Positions 36,369-45,706 of a DNA stretch of 64,000 bases are shown piece by piece. Under the pieces are notes generated by a model. The model was not told the DNA's origin. It made no database searches and was given only the letters and a program-made list of their open reading frames with translations. A program made the position numbers and the translations under genes. The stretch is from Stygiobacter sp043807765 (GTDB taxonomy: Bacteria; Bacteroidota; Ignavibacteria; Ignavibacteriales; Melioribacteraceae): contig JAZDFQ010000095.1 in assembly GCA_043807765.1 (NCBI GenBank), positions 20,301-84,300 on the forward strand, read 5' to 3'. Within the stretch, counting starts at the first letter, position 1. Every line of letters starts with the position of its first letter.

Positions 36369-37211
36369 ATGAAAACCAAACAATATCTAATTTTAGCGGT
36401 GATACTAATTTTTTCCACGGTAACCAACGCTGCTGGGGGAAAAGTAAAATCAGCAGACGGAATTGATATAGCATATTCTGTTTATGGTAAAGGTGAAACC
36501 GCGTTAATCTTTGTTCATGGCTGGGGATGGGATCAATCTCTTTGGAAAGAGCAGGCGGCAAAATTTCCCGCTCAATATAAAGTAGTAACTCTTGATCTTG
36601 CCGGTCATGGAGAATCTGGAAAAAAGAGAAAGAGTTTTACCATAAAAGCGTTTGCCAATGATGTTGTTTCTGTGATAAATAAAATCAAGCTTAACAAAGT
36701 AATTCTTGTCGGGCACTCAATGGCGGGAATAGTTAACCTTGAAGTTTACAGACAGATAAAAGAAAAAGTGGTTGGAATAATCGGTGCGGATACTTATCAA
36801 TTGTTCCAGAAAGGAGAAAATCCAAAGTCGGCCGAAGACTATTTGACTACCTTTAAAGAAAATTATCTTGCTAGTGTACGTGAGTATGTGGGAACATTAT
36901 TTTTGGAGGGAGCGGATACAGTGATGGTTAAGAGTTTTGTAAAGAAAATGAGTAAACTTCCATCCGATATTGGAATGGATATTTTTAGAAATATTTATCA
37001 ATATAATTCAATTGCTTCCGTTACCGAGCTACAACCAAGAATTATTAGTATTAATGGGCAAAAATTTAAAGTAAAGGAAGCTGAAAACATGAAAATTCTT
37101 CCAAGTTTCACTAGCAAATTAATTCCGGGAACCGGGCATTTTCCGATGATTGAAAAGCCGAAAGAATTTAACGAGAAGCTGGAAGAAGCAATAAAAGAGT
37201 TATTGAAATAA
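36369..37211 (+). CDS. Exported alpha/beta hydrolase, copy 1
   Basis: A 280-residue hydrolase with signal peptide (KTKQYLILAVILIFSTVTNA). The frame extends to 36294, but GGAG and the signal peptide fix the start at 36369. Nucleophile Ser lies in VGHSMAGI; oxyanion HGWGWDQS; strand DLAGHGES; the catalytic His is in GTGHFPMIEKP. The acid residue is less clear: the stretch IISINGQKF replaces the usual INGD before the loop. Paralogue of the next gene. Substrate unknown; it is exported, so it may work on sugars esters or lipids outside the cytoplasm. Confidence 0.82.
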   Translation: MKTKQYLILAVILIFSTVTNAAGGKVKSADGIDIAYSVYGKGETALIFVHGWGWDQSLWKEQAAKFPAQYKVVTLDLAGHGESGKKRKSFTIKAFANDVVSVINKIKLNKVILVGHSMAGIVNLEVYRQIKEKVVGIIGADTYQLFQKGENPKSAEDYLTTFKENYLASVREYVGTLFLEGADTVMVKSFVKKMSKLPSDIGMDIFRNIYQYNSIASVTELQPRIISINGQKFKVKEAENMKILPSFTSKLIPGTGHFPMIEKPKEFNEKLEEAIKELLK

Positions 37212-37221
37212 ATATTAATCG

Positions 37222-37246
37222 GGATCGCCAAGCGATCCTTTTTTTT
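37222..37246 (+). terminator. Intrinsic terminator
   Basis: GGATCGC-CAA-GCGATCC, a perfect 7-bp stem with a 3-base loop, followed by eight T. Confidence 0.88.
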
Positions 37247-37321
37247 ATTCAATTTGGATTTTTAGATTAGAAAATAAAGCCTACTTCAATTAATTTAGCA
37301 CTGTCTAAAATGAGGCCCGCT

Positions 37322-38188
37322 ATGAAATTTCGAATTGCACTTCTAAGTTCATTACCCCTTTTAACTTTTGCTTTCATAACTAATATCGTTGCTTCAAATA
37401 ATAACTCGGTTAATCCAAAAGTAAAATCTGTCGATGGAACTGATGTTGTTTATACTGCGACCGGAAAAGGAGAGCCATCACTCGTTTTCGTTCACGGCTG
37501 GAGCTGCGATAAATCTTATTGGTCCGCGCAAGTTGAAGGCTTATCACAAAAGTATAGAGTAGTTACAATTGATCTTGCCGGCCACGGTGAATCGGGTACA
37601 GAACGCAAAGATTACACTATGCAGTTATTTGGAGAAGATGTTGCGGCGGTTGTAAATGAACTAAAACTGACAGAAGTAATTCTTGTTGGTCACTCGATGG
37701 GCGGTTCGGTTATACTTGAAGCAGCAAAGCTGTTGGGCAAAAAAGTAGTTGGTTTAATCGGCGTTGACACATATCAGAGTTTTACGGATGATTGGACGGT
37801 AGAACAAAAAGAAAAATTCCTTGAACCGTTTAACAAGGATTTCAAATCAACTGCTTCCGAATTTGTCAAACAAATGTTTCCTAAAGGTGCTGATGAATCG
37901 CTTCTAAAGAAAGTAGCTGATGATATGTCTTCCGCCCCACCCGCAGTTGCAATCAGTGCAATGAAAAATCTATTCTTCTATAATCCATTGCCAACACTAG
38001 CCAAACTCGATCTCCCGATAATTTCAATTAATTGCGATATGTACCCGTTATCGCTTGAAGAAAACAAAAAACATGTTAAATTGTTCTCTTTCAAAATGAT
38101 GAATGGAGTTGGCCATTTCCTGATGTTGGAAAAGCCAAGCGAGTTCAATAAACTATTAAACGAAGCAGTTCAAGAAATTAAAAAATGA
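37322..38188 (+). CDS. Exported alpha/beta hydrolase, copy 2
   Basis: A 288-residue paralogue of the preceding gene with signal peptide (FRIALLSSLPLLTFAFITNI). GAGG before 37322 favours that ATG over the one at 37310. Nucleophile in VGHSMGGS; HGWSCDKS; DLAGHGES; catalytic His in GVGHFLMLEKP. The acid-loop segment reads IISINCDMYP, which keeps the Asp that copy 1 lacks. Only 15 bases separate it from the GH127 gene, so the two are probably co-transcribed. Confidence 0.84.
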   Translation: MKFRIALLSSLPLLTFAFITNIVASNNNSVNPKVKSVDGTDVVYTATGKGEPSLVFVHGWSCDKSYWSAQVEGLSQKYRVVTIDLAGHGESGTERKDYTMQLFGEDVAAVVNELKLTEVILVGHSMGGSVILEAAKLLGKKVVGLIGVDTYQSFTDDWTVEQKEKFLEPFNKDFKSTASEFVKQMFPKGADESLLKKVADDMSSAPPAVAISAMKNLFFYNPLPTLAKLDLPIISINCDMYPLSLEENKKHVKLFSFKMMNGVGHFLMLEKPSEFNKLLNEAVQEIKK

Positions 38189-38203
38189 TTTTGGAGTGAA
38201 ATA

Positions 38204-40603
38204 ATGAGACTGGTAATTACGTTTTTGTTATTGGTTGTTACACTTACGGCGCAGCAGAAAAAAGATTACCCAATTCAACCGGTACCGTTTACAAAAGTTC
38301 ATGTTACCGAAGGTTTTTGGTATGATAGAATGGAAACAAACCGCACAGTAACAATTCCATACTCTATCAAATTGTTGGAAGAAACCGGGCGAATGAAAAA
38401 CTTCGAGATTGCTGCTAAAAGAGCAACCGGAGATTTTTGCAGTCCTTACTATTTTGATGATTCCGATGCATACAAGGTGATAGAAGCCGCTTCATATTCT
38501 TTAATGTTGAAACCCGATCCGGAGTTGAGTGCAAAACTCGATAAAATGATTGAAGTAATTGGCGCAGCTCAAGAACAAGATGGATATTTATATACTCCTA
38601 GAACAATAGGAACGAAGAAATTTGAAAAAGTAACGGGAGATAAGCGATGGCTCAACGAAGAAGGAAGCCACGAGCTTTACACCGTTGGTCATATGTACGA
38701 AGCCGCTGTTGCTCATTACTTAGCAACCGGGAAAAAGAATTTCTTAGACATTGCATTGAAAAGTGCCGAATTAGTTAACTCTGTTTTTGGTCCTGGAAAA
38801 TTGCAGCTGCCTACCGGGCATCAAGAAATTGAAATTGGCTTAGTAAAACTTTACCGCTTAACCGGCGAAGAAAAATATTTAAAACTGGCTAAATTCTTTT
38901 TAGACATGCGCGGCAATTTTGTTAACGGTAGAAAATCTTGGGGCGAATATAATCAAGACCATAAACCGGTAGTTAAGCAGACTGAAGCTGTGGGGCATGC
39001 AGTTAGAGCTGCTTACATGTACAGCGGAATGGCGGATGTTGCTGCATTAACCGGCGACAAAAGTTATATCAGTGCGTTGGATAAGATTTGGGCCAACGTA
39101 GTAAGTAAGAAGCTTTATCTAACCGGCGGAATTGGCGCAAGTGGTTCTTGGGAAGGATTTGGACCAAATTACGATTTGCCTAATGCCAGTGCGTATAATG
39201 AAACTTGTGCTTCTATTGCAAACGTTATGTGGAATCACAGAATGTTTTTGCAAAAGGGTGATGCAAAATATTTGGATATTCTTGAGCGAACACTTTATAA
39301 CGCGCTTCTTTCCGGAATAGGAATGAGCGGCGATCTGTTTTTCTATCCTAACGTTTTAGAATCTTTTGGTACACATGAAAGATCAAAATGGTTTAGCTGC
39401 GCTTGTTGTCCGCCAAACGTTGCTCGCTTGATTGCTTCGCTTGGTAATTACATGTACGCATCAAAAGAGAACCAGCTTTACGTTAATCTCTACACAAGCA
39501 ACAAAACAGAAATTGCGTTAAAGGATGGAGTAGTCAATCTTCATCAGGAAACAAATTATCCGTGGAGCGGAGTAGTTAAATTTACTGTAACTCCGCAAAC
39601 AGAAAATCAAAATTTTGTATTGAAACTTAGAATACCGGGTTGGGCGCAGAACAAAGCAATGCCTAGCGATTTATACACTTTTGCAGATTATCAAAAAGAA
39701 AAAGTTTTTGTATCAGTTAATGGAAAACTCATTCCTCTTAATTTGGAGAATGGATTTGCATCTATAAAAAGAAATTGGAATGCGAACGATGTAGTTGAAT
39801 TGACGCTTCCGATGGAAATAAGAAGAATAGCTGCACACGAAAAAGTTGAAGCAGATAAAGGTAAACTCGCAATTCAGCGCGGTCCGCTTGTTTATGCTGC
39901 CGAATGGAAAGACAATAAAGATGGTTTTGTAAGAAATATTCTATTGCCTGAAACCGCAAACCTAACAACAAAATTCGAAAAAGATTTGCTGAGCGGAGTT
40001 CAAACAATTAGTGGAAAAGCCTTAGGTTATAAAGCTGATGATCAAACTAATCATGTTAAAGCCGAACAAGACTTTGTTGCAATTCCTTATTACGCATGGG
40101 CACACAGAGGCAAGGGTGAAATGAGTGTTTGGATTGCAAAGGATGAAAGCGCGGTTCGCCCTTTAGCCGGTAAATCACTTTTGACTGATGCCAAGATTAC
40201 TGCTTCACATGGAAAAAATCCGGAAATTATAAAAGATCAAATGGAACCGAAAAACTCTAACGACCATTCTTTGCCATACTTTCATTGGTGGCCAAGCAAA
40301 GGAGAAACAGAATGGATTCAAATAGATTTCAGTAAGCCTACGGAAGTATCAAGCGTAATGGCATATTGGTTTGATGATAGCGGCGAAGGCGAATGCCGCG
40401 TTCCCGAATCTTGGAAAGTTTTATATTTGGAAGAAACCGGAAAGTGGCGTGCAGTTTATCCAACAATTGAAAAACCTTACGGTACTATGAAAGACAAATA
40501 CAATAATGTAGAATTCGAAACTGTGAAAACAGCGGCAATCAAAATCGAAATTAAATCCCCTAAAGATTTTGCCGGTGGGATACACGAAATAGTAGTAAAA
40601 TAA
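38204..40603 (+). CDS. Glycoside hydrolase family 127 (beta-L-arabinofuranosidase-like)
   Basis: A 799-residue exported enzyme (signal peptide LVITFLLLVVTLTAQ). The GH127 zinc-thiol active site is visible: Glu333 and Cys335 (YNETCAS), and Cys401-Cys402 in FSCACCPPNVARL, where the family uses one Cys as nucleophile and the other with Glu/Cys as zinc ligands. An N-terminal (alpha/alpha)6 barrel (about 40-430) is followed by beta domains; the extra C-terminal 150 residues (WIQIDFSKPTEVSSVMAYWF) look like a discoidin/F5-8C-like carbohydrate-binding domain. Likely removes arabinose or related sugars from plant-type glycans. Confidence 0.88.
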   Translation: MRLVITFLLLVVTLTAQQKKDYPIQPVPFTKVHVTEGFWYDRMETNRTVTIPYSIKLLEETGRMKNFEIAAKRATGDFCSPYYFDDSDAYKVIEAASYSLMLKPDPELSAKLDKMIEVIGAAQEQDGYLYTPRTIGTKKFEKVTGDKRWLNEEGSHELYTVGHMYEAAVAHYLATGKKNFLDIALKSAELVNSVFGPGKLQLPTGHQEIEIGLVKLYRLTGEEKYLKLAKFFLDMRGNFVNGRKSWGEYNQDHKPVVKQTEAVGHAVRAAYMYSGMADVAALTGDKSYISALDKIWANVVSKKLYLTGGIGASGSWEGFGPNYDLPNASAYNETCASIANVMWNHRMFLQKGDAKYLDILERTLYNALLSGIGMSGDLFFYPNVLESFGTHERSKWFSCACCPPNVARLIASLGNYMYASKENQLYVNLYTSNKTEIALKDGVVNLHQETNYPWSGVVKFTVTPQTENQNFVLKLRIPGWAQNKAMPSDLYTFADYQKEKVFVSVNGKLIPLNLENGFASIKRNWNANDVVELTLPMEIRRIAAHEKVEADKGKLAIQRGPLVYAAEWKDNKDGFVRNILLPETANLTTKFEKDLLSGVQTISGKALGYKADDQTNHVKAEQDFVAIPYYAWAHRGKGEMSVWIAKDESAVRPLAGKSLLTDAKITASHGKNPEIIKDQMEPKNSNDHSLPYFHWWPSKGETEWIQIDFSKPTEVSSVMAYWFDDSGEGECRVPESWKVLYLEETGKWRAVYPTIEKPYGTMKDKYNNVEFETVKTAAIKIEIKSPKDFAGGIHEIVVK

Positions 40604-40631
40604 GTGTTAATACGTTATCTATTGATAGAGC

Positions 40632-40733
40632 AAAGGTTTGGACTAAAGTCCATGTAGAATGTTTTTAATTAACCCCGCGCTTAAGCGCGGGGTTAAGCAG
40701 ACACCCGAGCAACACGGGCTTTAGCCCAACATA
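40632..40733. repeat. Nested palindromic intergenic element
   Basis: The centre (40669-40696) is a perfect 28-bp palindrome of half TTAACCCCGCGCTT. Outside it, TTGGACTAAAGTCC (from 40638) pairs with GGGCTTTAGCCCAA (40717-40730) with two mismatches. It occurs once in the window and could act as a terminator for the GH127 gene. Confidence 0.85.
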
Positions 40734-40787
40734 TTTATAGAAACAGAAACACAAGTGAATTGAAATTTCATTTTAATAGGAGAAATT

Positions 40788-41294
40788 ATGAGTCTTGTAA
40801 AAACGGTCGGCGATTTTTTAGCTTCATGGAAATACGAAAGTGAATCGACACTAAAAGTGTTTTCAAATCTTACTAATGAATCATTAAATCAAAAAGTAAC
40901 GGAAAATGGACGCTCTCTTGGCTTCCTCGCATGGCATATAACCCAAACTATAGGCGAGATGATGTCAAAAGCCGGTTTGTCTTTTGAAAATTTTGACGAG
41001 AATGCCGCTGTGCCAACCGGAGCCGAACAAATAATAAGCGAATATGAAAAACTTTCGACAAAAATGTCGTCTCAAGTTGAAAAGAATTGGAACGATAATA
41101 TGCTTGATGATGATTTAAACATGTATGGGCAAACATGGAAACGGGGAGATGTTTTGGCAAGTCTGCTAGTTCATCAAACCCATCATCGCGGACAGATGAC
41201 AGTGCTTATGCGTCAAGCCGGATTGAAAGTTCCGGGTGTTTATGGCCCTTCTAAAGAAGAATGGGTTGCTTACGGCATGGAACCGCAGCCATAA
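40788..41294 (+). CDS. DinB-family protein (four-helix metal-binding fold)
   Basis: A 168-residue protein of the DinB/YfiT-like superfamily. Metal-ligand histidines appear in GFLAWHITQTIG (first) and LVHQTHHRGQMTVLMRQ (second and third), the usual triad. These proteins are often thiol transferases or stress-response proteins of unknown substrate; the family name is unrelated to DNA polymerase IV. AGGAGAAATT precedes the ATG. A terminator follows. Confidence 0.88.
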   Translation: MSLVKTVGDFLASWKYESESTLKVFSNLTNESLNQKVTENGRSLGFLAWHITQTIGEMMSKAGLSFENFDENAAVPTGAEQIISEYEKLSTKMSSQVEKNWNDNMLDDDLNMYGQTWKRGDVLASLLVHQTHHRGQMTVLMRQAGLKVPGVYGPSKEEWVAYGMEPQP

Positions 41295-41340
41295 TTTTTA
41301 TAAGGCTGACTTATGTTGATATTTTGCTAGGGTTTTCCTA

Positions 41341-41371
41341 AAAAACCCGCGTATAAATCTGCGGGTTTTTT
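41341..41371 (+). terminator. Intrinsic terminator
   Basis: AAAAACCCGC pairs perfectly with GCGGGTTTTT, loop of ten, followed by T. Confidence 0.87.
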
Positions 41372-41414
41372 GAAAGTGAACAAACTCTAAATGCTTGTTT
41401 AACTACTCTTTCTT

Positions 41415-43406
41415 GTGAGAAAAATGAGAAAATATTTATTAATACTTCTGTTGCTTACTTCCGCTTCACAATTTAGTGCTCAGGATAAACTGGATTCTTT
41501 GGCTACTTCAATCCGTAACAAATCCGCACTTGAACAAATAAATATCTTGAATGACTTTTGTTGGAAGTATAGAGACATCGATCCATCGCTGGCTATCCGA
41601 GCTGGAAACAATTCTCTTGAGCTTGCTGAAAAAATAAACGATAGCAAACTTCAGGCGAAAGCATTAAACTATTTGAGTGTGATCTATAGAGATCAAGGCG
41701 AGTATGAAAAGTCTCTTGGATTCAGCACACATAGTTTGCAACTAGCACAATCAGTTAGCGATCCTACTCAGATAGCATATTCATACAATAATATTTCTAC
41801 TATTTATAGGTTGATGGGAAACTATCCGGCAGCACTGGAAAAATTATATAAAGCGTTGGAAATATTTGAAGGAATAAAGGATAAGGTAGGAATAGGCTAC
41901 TGCTACTACAACTTGGCTTTTGTGTATTTGAAACAACAGAATTATGATAGAGCATTGGAGAATTTCCAATCAACTGTAAAAATCAGAGAAGCACTCGGAG
42001 ATGTAGAGGGAAAGACAAAAGCTCAAGGCAGAATAGCAGAAATTTACTTGCTAAAAGGTGAAAACCTAAAAGCGCTAACTACTTTTAGAGAAGTTGAAAA
42101 TGCTTACAAAAAATTAACCGACCAGAGAGGTCTTATAAGCATAAGAATGGGGCTTGCCGAATTATTCAAGAGAAATAATGAACTAGATAGAGCTATTAAT
42201 GAAAGAAAGCTTGCTCTTGAACTCTCAGTCAAATTTAACGATGTGATGGGAATAGTCTCTAATTCCAGCGAGATGGGCGTTCTATATGCCTTAACCGGCA
42301 ACTATACCGAAGGAAAAAGATTACTAGAGTATGGAAGAGAAATTGCTCAAAAATTCAGTTCATCAGAGCTTAAGTTAACAAACTATAAGAATTACGCAGA
42401 GTTTTTTGAGATTCAGAATGATTTTACTAATGCATATATATTCGCAAAGTTGTTTAAGGTACAACAAGATTCTGTTTCTAAGAAAGAAAAGAGCACTGCA
42501 ATTAGCGAAGTTGAAGCCGCGTACAGAATTAATAAGAAAGAAAAAGAAAAAGAGCTGCTTCAGAAAGATTTAGAGAAACAACAAGAACAAACAAAGTACA
42601 TAGTTTTAATAAGCATACTCTTTGTAGGATTGGCAATTGTAGCAATTATTCTGTATCTCTTTAAGCGTAGAACAACGGAAAAGCTAACGGAACTAAACGC
42701 AACAAAAGATAAATTTTTCAGCATCATAGCACACGATTTGAAAAATCCAATCACATCTCAATTCGGGCTTACTACTTTACTTATCGAAGAATACAAAGAG
42801 ATGAACGATAAAGACCGGCTGGCTTTAATTAAATCCTTAGACAATGCGGGCAAACAGACATACAGATTGCTGGAGAATTTACTGTATTGGTCACGTTCGC
42901 AAACCGGACGGCTGGATTATTATCCAAATGAAATTAATATAGTTGAACTTGTAAGAGAGTCTTACGATTTATTGTTGGAAAACGCAAAATCAAAAGAAGT
43001 TTATCTAACTCCGCTTGATAAAAAGAGTTTTACTGCTTACGGCGATGAAGATATGATAAAAACAGTTTTACGCAATTTAATTTCTAATGCAGTTAAGTTT
43101 TCAAATCAAGGCAGTGTAGTAAATATTTTACTTGAAGAAAGGAAAAATGAAAAGATAGTAAGAGTTGTAGATAACGGAGTTGGAATTTCTCCAAATCAAC
43201 TTGCAAAAATTTTTAGAATCGATGCTATCACTTCTGCACCGGGAACATCCGGAGAGAGAGGCACTGGATTGGGGCTTGTGCTTTGTAAAGAATTCGTAGA
43301 AAAGAATGGCGGTAAAATCTGGGTTGAGAGCGAGTTGGGGAAAGGCTCTATATTCAGCTTCTCTTTACCGGCAAAATCTAACTCTAACACACATCATAAG
43401 AGTTGA
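41415..43406 (+). CDS. Sensor histidine kinase with TPR sensor domain, copy 1
   Basis: A 663-residue kinase. Start GTG (41415) or ATG (41424). Signal segment (YLLILLLLTSASQFSAQ), about seven TPR repeats (YNNISTIYRLMGNYPAALEK, YYNLAFVYLKQQNYDRALEN and so on), a coiled coil (about 360-395), a membrane helix (about 396-416), HisKA with His440 (FSIIAHDLKNP) and HATPase (LRNLISNAVKFSN; DNGVGISP; GTGLGLVLCKEF). The TPR part is exported. There is no response regulator next to it. Paralogue of 43571-45517. Confidence 0.9.
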   Translation: MRKMRKYLLILLLLTSASQFSAQDKLDSLATSIRNKSALEQINILNDFCWKYRDIDPSLAIRAGNNSLELAEKINDSKLQAKALNYLSVIYRDQGEYEKSLGFSTHSLQLAQSVSDPTQIAYSYNNISTIYRLMGNYPAALEKLYKALEIFEGIKDKVGIGYCYYNLAFVYLKQQNYDRALENFQSTVKIREALGDVEGKTKAQGRIAEIYLLKGENLKALTTFREVENAYKKLTDQRGLISIRMGLAELFKRNNELDRAINERKLALELSVKFNDVMGIVSNSSEMGVLYALTGNYTEGKRLLEYGREIAQKFSSSELKLTNYKNYAEFFEIQNDFTNAYIFAKLFKVQQDSVSKKEKSTAISEVEAAYRINKKEKEKELLQKDLEKQQEQTKYIVLISILFVGLAIVAIILYLFKRRTTEKLTELNATKDKFFSIIAHDLKNPITSQFGLTTLLIEEYKEMNDKDRLALIKSLDNAGKQTYRLLENLLYWSRSQTGRLDYYPNEINIVELVRESYDLLLENAKSKEVYLTPLDKKSFTAYGDEDMIKTVLRNLISNAVKFSNQGSVVNILLEERKNEKIVRVVDNGVGISPNQLAKIFRIDAITSAPGTSGERGTGLGLVLCKEFVEKNGGKIWVESELGKGSIFSFSLPAKSNSNTHHKS

Positions 43407-43570
43407 GCTTATAGAATCTATATACTGATGTAAAAAAGGATGAATAGTTACAATACTAATTGAAACGTAAAAGATACTGCTGCCCGGGAGAATTAAGGCT
43501 CCGGAATGCAAATTTGATTTTCGAACTCGTTTTTTTATATGTTCATCTCAGATTAATCAAAGGTTAGGGA

Positions 43571-45517
43571 ATGCCGAAGATTCTAATCACTTTACTCTTC
43601 TGTTCATCCTTTTTGTTTGCGCAAAACCAGCTGGAGGAATTATTAAAGCAGATCGAGAATCTCCCCGATACAACGCGCATTGACAGATTAATAGATTTTT
43701 GTTGGAAAAACAGAAACAAAGTTCCACGGCTTTCGTTAAGAAGCGGAGAGGAAGCTGCCCGCTTAGCTCAATCAATATCGGATTATAGAAGAGAAGCAGA
43801 AGCATTAAATAAAACCGGGGTTGTCTATCGTAATCTAGCCAAATATGATTCCGCTTTAAATAAATATAACCAAGCACTTTTTCTCTCCGAAAAAATAGAA
43901 GACTCAATTCAGGTTGCATTTTCGTTGAATAATTTAGGCGGCATTTACCGGCTTGAAGGCAATTATGAAGAAGCACTTCGCTACATATTAGAAGCTCTCG
44001 GCATTTTTGAAAGAAGAGGGCATAAAGATGGAATGTCCTTTTGCACAATCAATATTGGTTTAATTTATCGCCGCCAAAATTCACTCAATAAAGCGCTCGA
44101 ATATTTACACTACACACTTAAAATTCGGGAAGAAATAAAAGACCTTCCGGGTAAGGCATTAGCTCTAAACTTAATTGCCGAAGTAAATTTTGAACTAGGT
44201 AAAATTGATGAAGCTCTTAATTACTTTCTAATAGTAGAAAAAGAATATGCGGCACTTGACGATCAGAAAGGCTTAGCCGCCACATGGATTGGCCTTGCTC
44301 GTGTTGATTTGCTCAGGAAAGATTTGAAGAATGCATTGGCCAATGCAACGCGTGCTTACGAGCTCTCAAAAAAAATCTCCTATTTTGAAGGGGAGGCTTT
44401 AAGTCTAACACGATTAGGAGAGATAAACTCCGAGCTCGGTAGGACTAGGCTCGCGGAAGAAAATTTTAATAAAGCGGATGCAATCGCTTCTAATAAAAAA
44501 GAAGTCCAAATAAAGTTATCCGTCCTAAGGGCGAAAGGTGATTTTTATAAAAAGATCGGGGACTATAAAGGAGCTCTCATTTTAGAGGAGAGATATTACG
44601 CTTTAAGAGATTCAATACTCAATTTTGAATCGATGGCGTTAATTTCTCAGATGGATCGTGATTTTAGAAAGATTCGTGACGATCAAAAATACAACGTTCT
44701 TCTTGCGGAAAAAACTATGATTGAGAAGAGGCGTAATTATGTAATTGCCCTTTCGCTGTTGGCGCTGGTTTTGGCTGGATTAGTTTATAACAGATATAGA
44801 ATCATCAAGAAGTTTAATAAAGAGCTTTCGGAATTAAATTCTATGAAGGATAAGCTCTTTAGTATAATTGCACACGATTTAAAGAACCCGCTGCATTCTT
44901 TGTTTGGCCTAACGGACTATTTAATTACCAGCTACAAGTCTTTAAGTGATGATGAGCGGATTAATCTTATTGCTAAAATGGATACCTCAGGAAAGCAAAT
45001 CCTTAGGCTTCTTGAAAATCTGCTTTACTGGTCGCGCTCTCAAATTGGTTCTGTTGAGTTTTCGCCTAAGATGAACGATTTGAATAAAATGATTGAGGAA
45101 ACAATTGAAGTGCTTTCGGAAACCGCCGCAAGTAAAAAAATAGAAGTAATAAATAATGTAGTTAAAGATTCGTTTGTTTATTGCGATTCCGAAATGATTA
45201 AAACCGTATTAAGAAACTTGATCTCTAACGGAATTAAATTTACCAATTGCGAAGGAAGAATCGCTATAGATCTGATTAAAATAGAAGGCGCATGGAAGAT
45301 TTCTGTAAGCGACAACGGAATAGGTATGGAAGAAGACAAGACCAAATCGCTATACAAAATTGATTCAATCAGCACGTCGCGCGGCACCGAAGGAGAACAA
45401 GGCACCGGATTGGGGTTAATTATCTGTAAAGAGTTTATAGAAAAACATAAAGGAACAATATCGGTAGAAAGTAATATTGATGAGGGCAGTACATTTTCCT
45501 TTATTCTGCCGATGTAG
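43571..45517 (+). CDS. Sensor histidine kinase with TPR sensor domain, copy 2
   Basis: A 648-residue paralogue: signal peptide (KILITLLFCSSFLFAQ), TPR repeats (LNNLGGIYRLEGNYEEALRY and so on), membrane helix (about 390-408), HisKA with His435 (SIIAHDLKNPL) and HATPase (LRNLISNGIKFTN; DNGIGMEE; GTGLGLIICKEF). The segment LLENLLYWSRSQ is identical to copy 1. ATG at 43571 follows GGTTAGGGA, a modest SD. No regulator is encoded nearby. Confidence 0.9.
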   Translation: MPKILITLLFCSSFLFAQNQLEELLKQIENLPDTTRIDRLIDFCWKNRNKVPRLSLRSGEEAARLAQSISDYRREAEALNKTGVVYRNLAKYDSALNKYNQALFLSEKIEDSIQVAFSLNNLGGIYRLEGNYEEALRYILEALGIFERRGHKDGMSFCTINIGLIYRRQNSLNKALEYLHYTLKIREEIKDLPGKALALNLIAEVNFELGKIDEALNYFLIVEKEYAALDDQKGLAATWIGLARVDLLRKDLKNALANATRAYELSKKISYFEGEALSLTRLGEINSELGRTRLAEENFNKADAIASNKKEVQIKLSVLRAKGDFYKKIGDYKGALILEERYYALRDSILNFESMALISQMDRDFRKIRDDQKYNVLLAEKTMIEKRRNYVIALSLLALVLAGLVYNRYRIIKKFNKELSELNSMKDKLFSIIAHDLKNPLHSLFGLTDYLITSYKSLSDDERINLIAKMDTSGKQILRLLENLLYWSRSQIGSVEFSPKMNDLNKMIEETIEVLSETAASKKIEVINNVVKDSFVYCDSEMIKTVLRNLISNGIKFTNCEGRIAIDLIKIEGAWKISVSDNGIGMEEDKTKSLYKIDSISTSRGTEGEQGTGLGLIICKEFIEKHKGTISVESNIDEGSTFSFILPM

Positions 45518-45611
45518 TGTTGTTTTCTATATTGGAAAGTAGTTTAGCCTAAACCGAGTCCAAAAGAAAAACCAATTTTTGAATCAAAAACAAACATTCT
45601 GAAAATTCCAA

Positions 45612-45674
45612 TTAAAAGTTTTAACAGAAACTTAATATTTGGTTGTCCCATACTTTCATAATTAGCTATTTTTG
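45612..45674 (+). promoter_or_regulatory. Possible promoter and Pho-box-like repeats before pstS
   Basis: TTAACA (45621-45626) and TTAATA (45632-45637) have an 11-base period, as in direct-repeat Pho boxes of other bacteria, and TTAAAA at 45612 may extend the pattern. TATTTTTG (45667-45674) fits the Bacteroidota -7 box TAnnTTTG, 32 bases before the ATG. This is pattern matching only. Confidence 0.35.
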
Positions 45675-45706
45675 TCTCAATTAAAAACTGAAAAAAGGGA
45701 GTAAAA

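Noticed and set aside
40788..41294. A second DNA polymerase IV because of the name DinB
   Set aside because: The DinB superfamily here is a small four-helix metal-binding fold unrelated to polymerase IV.
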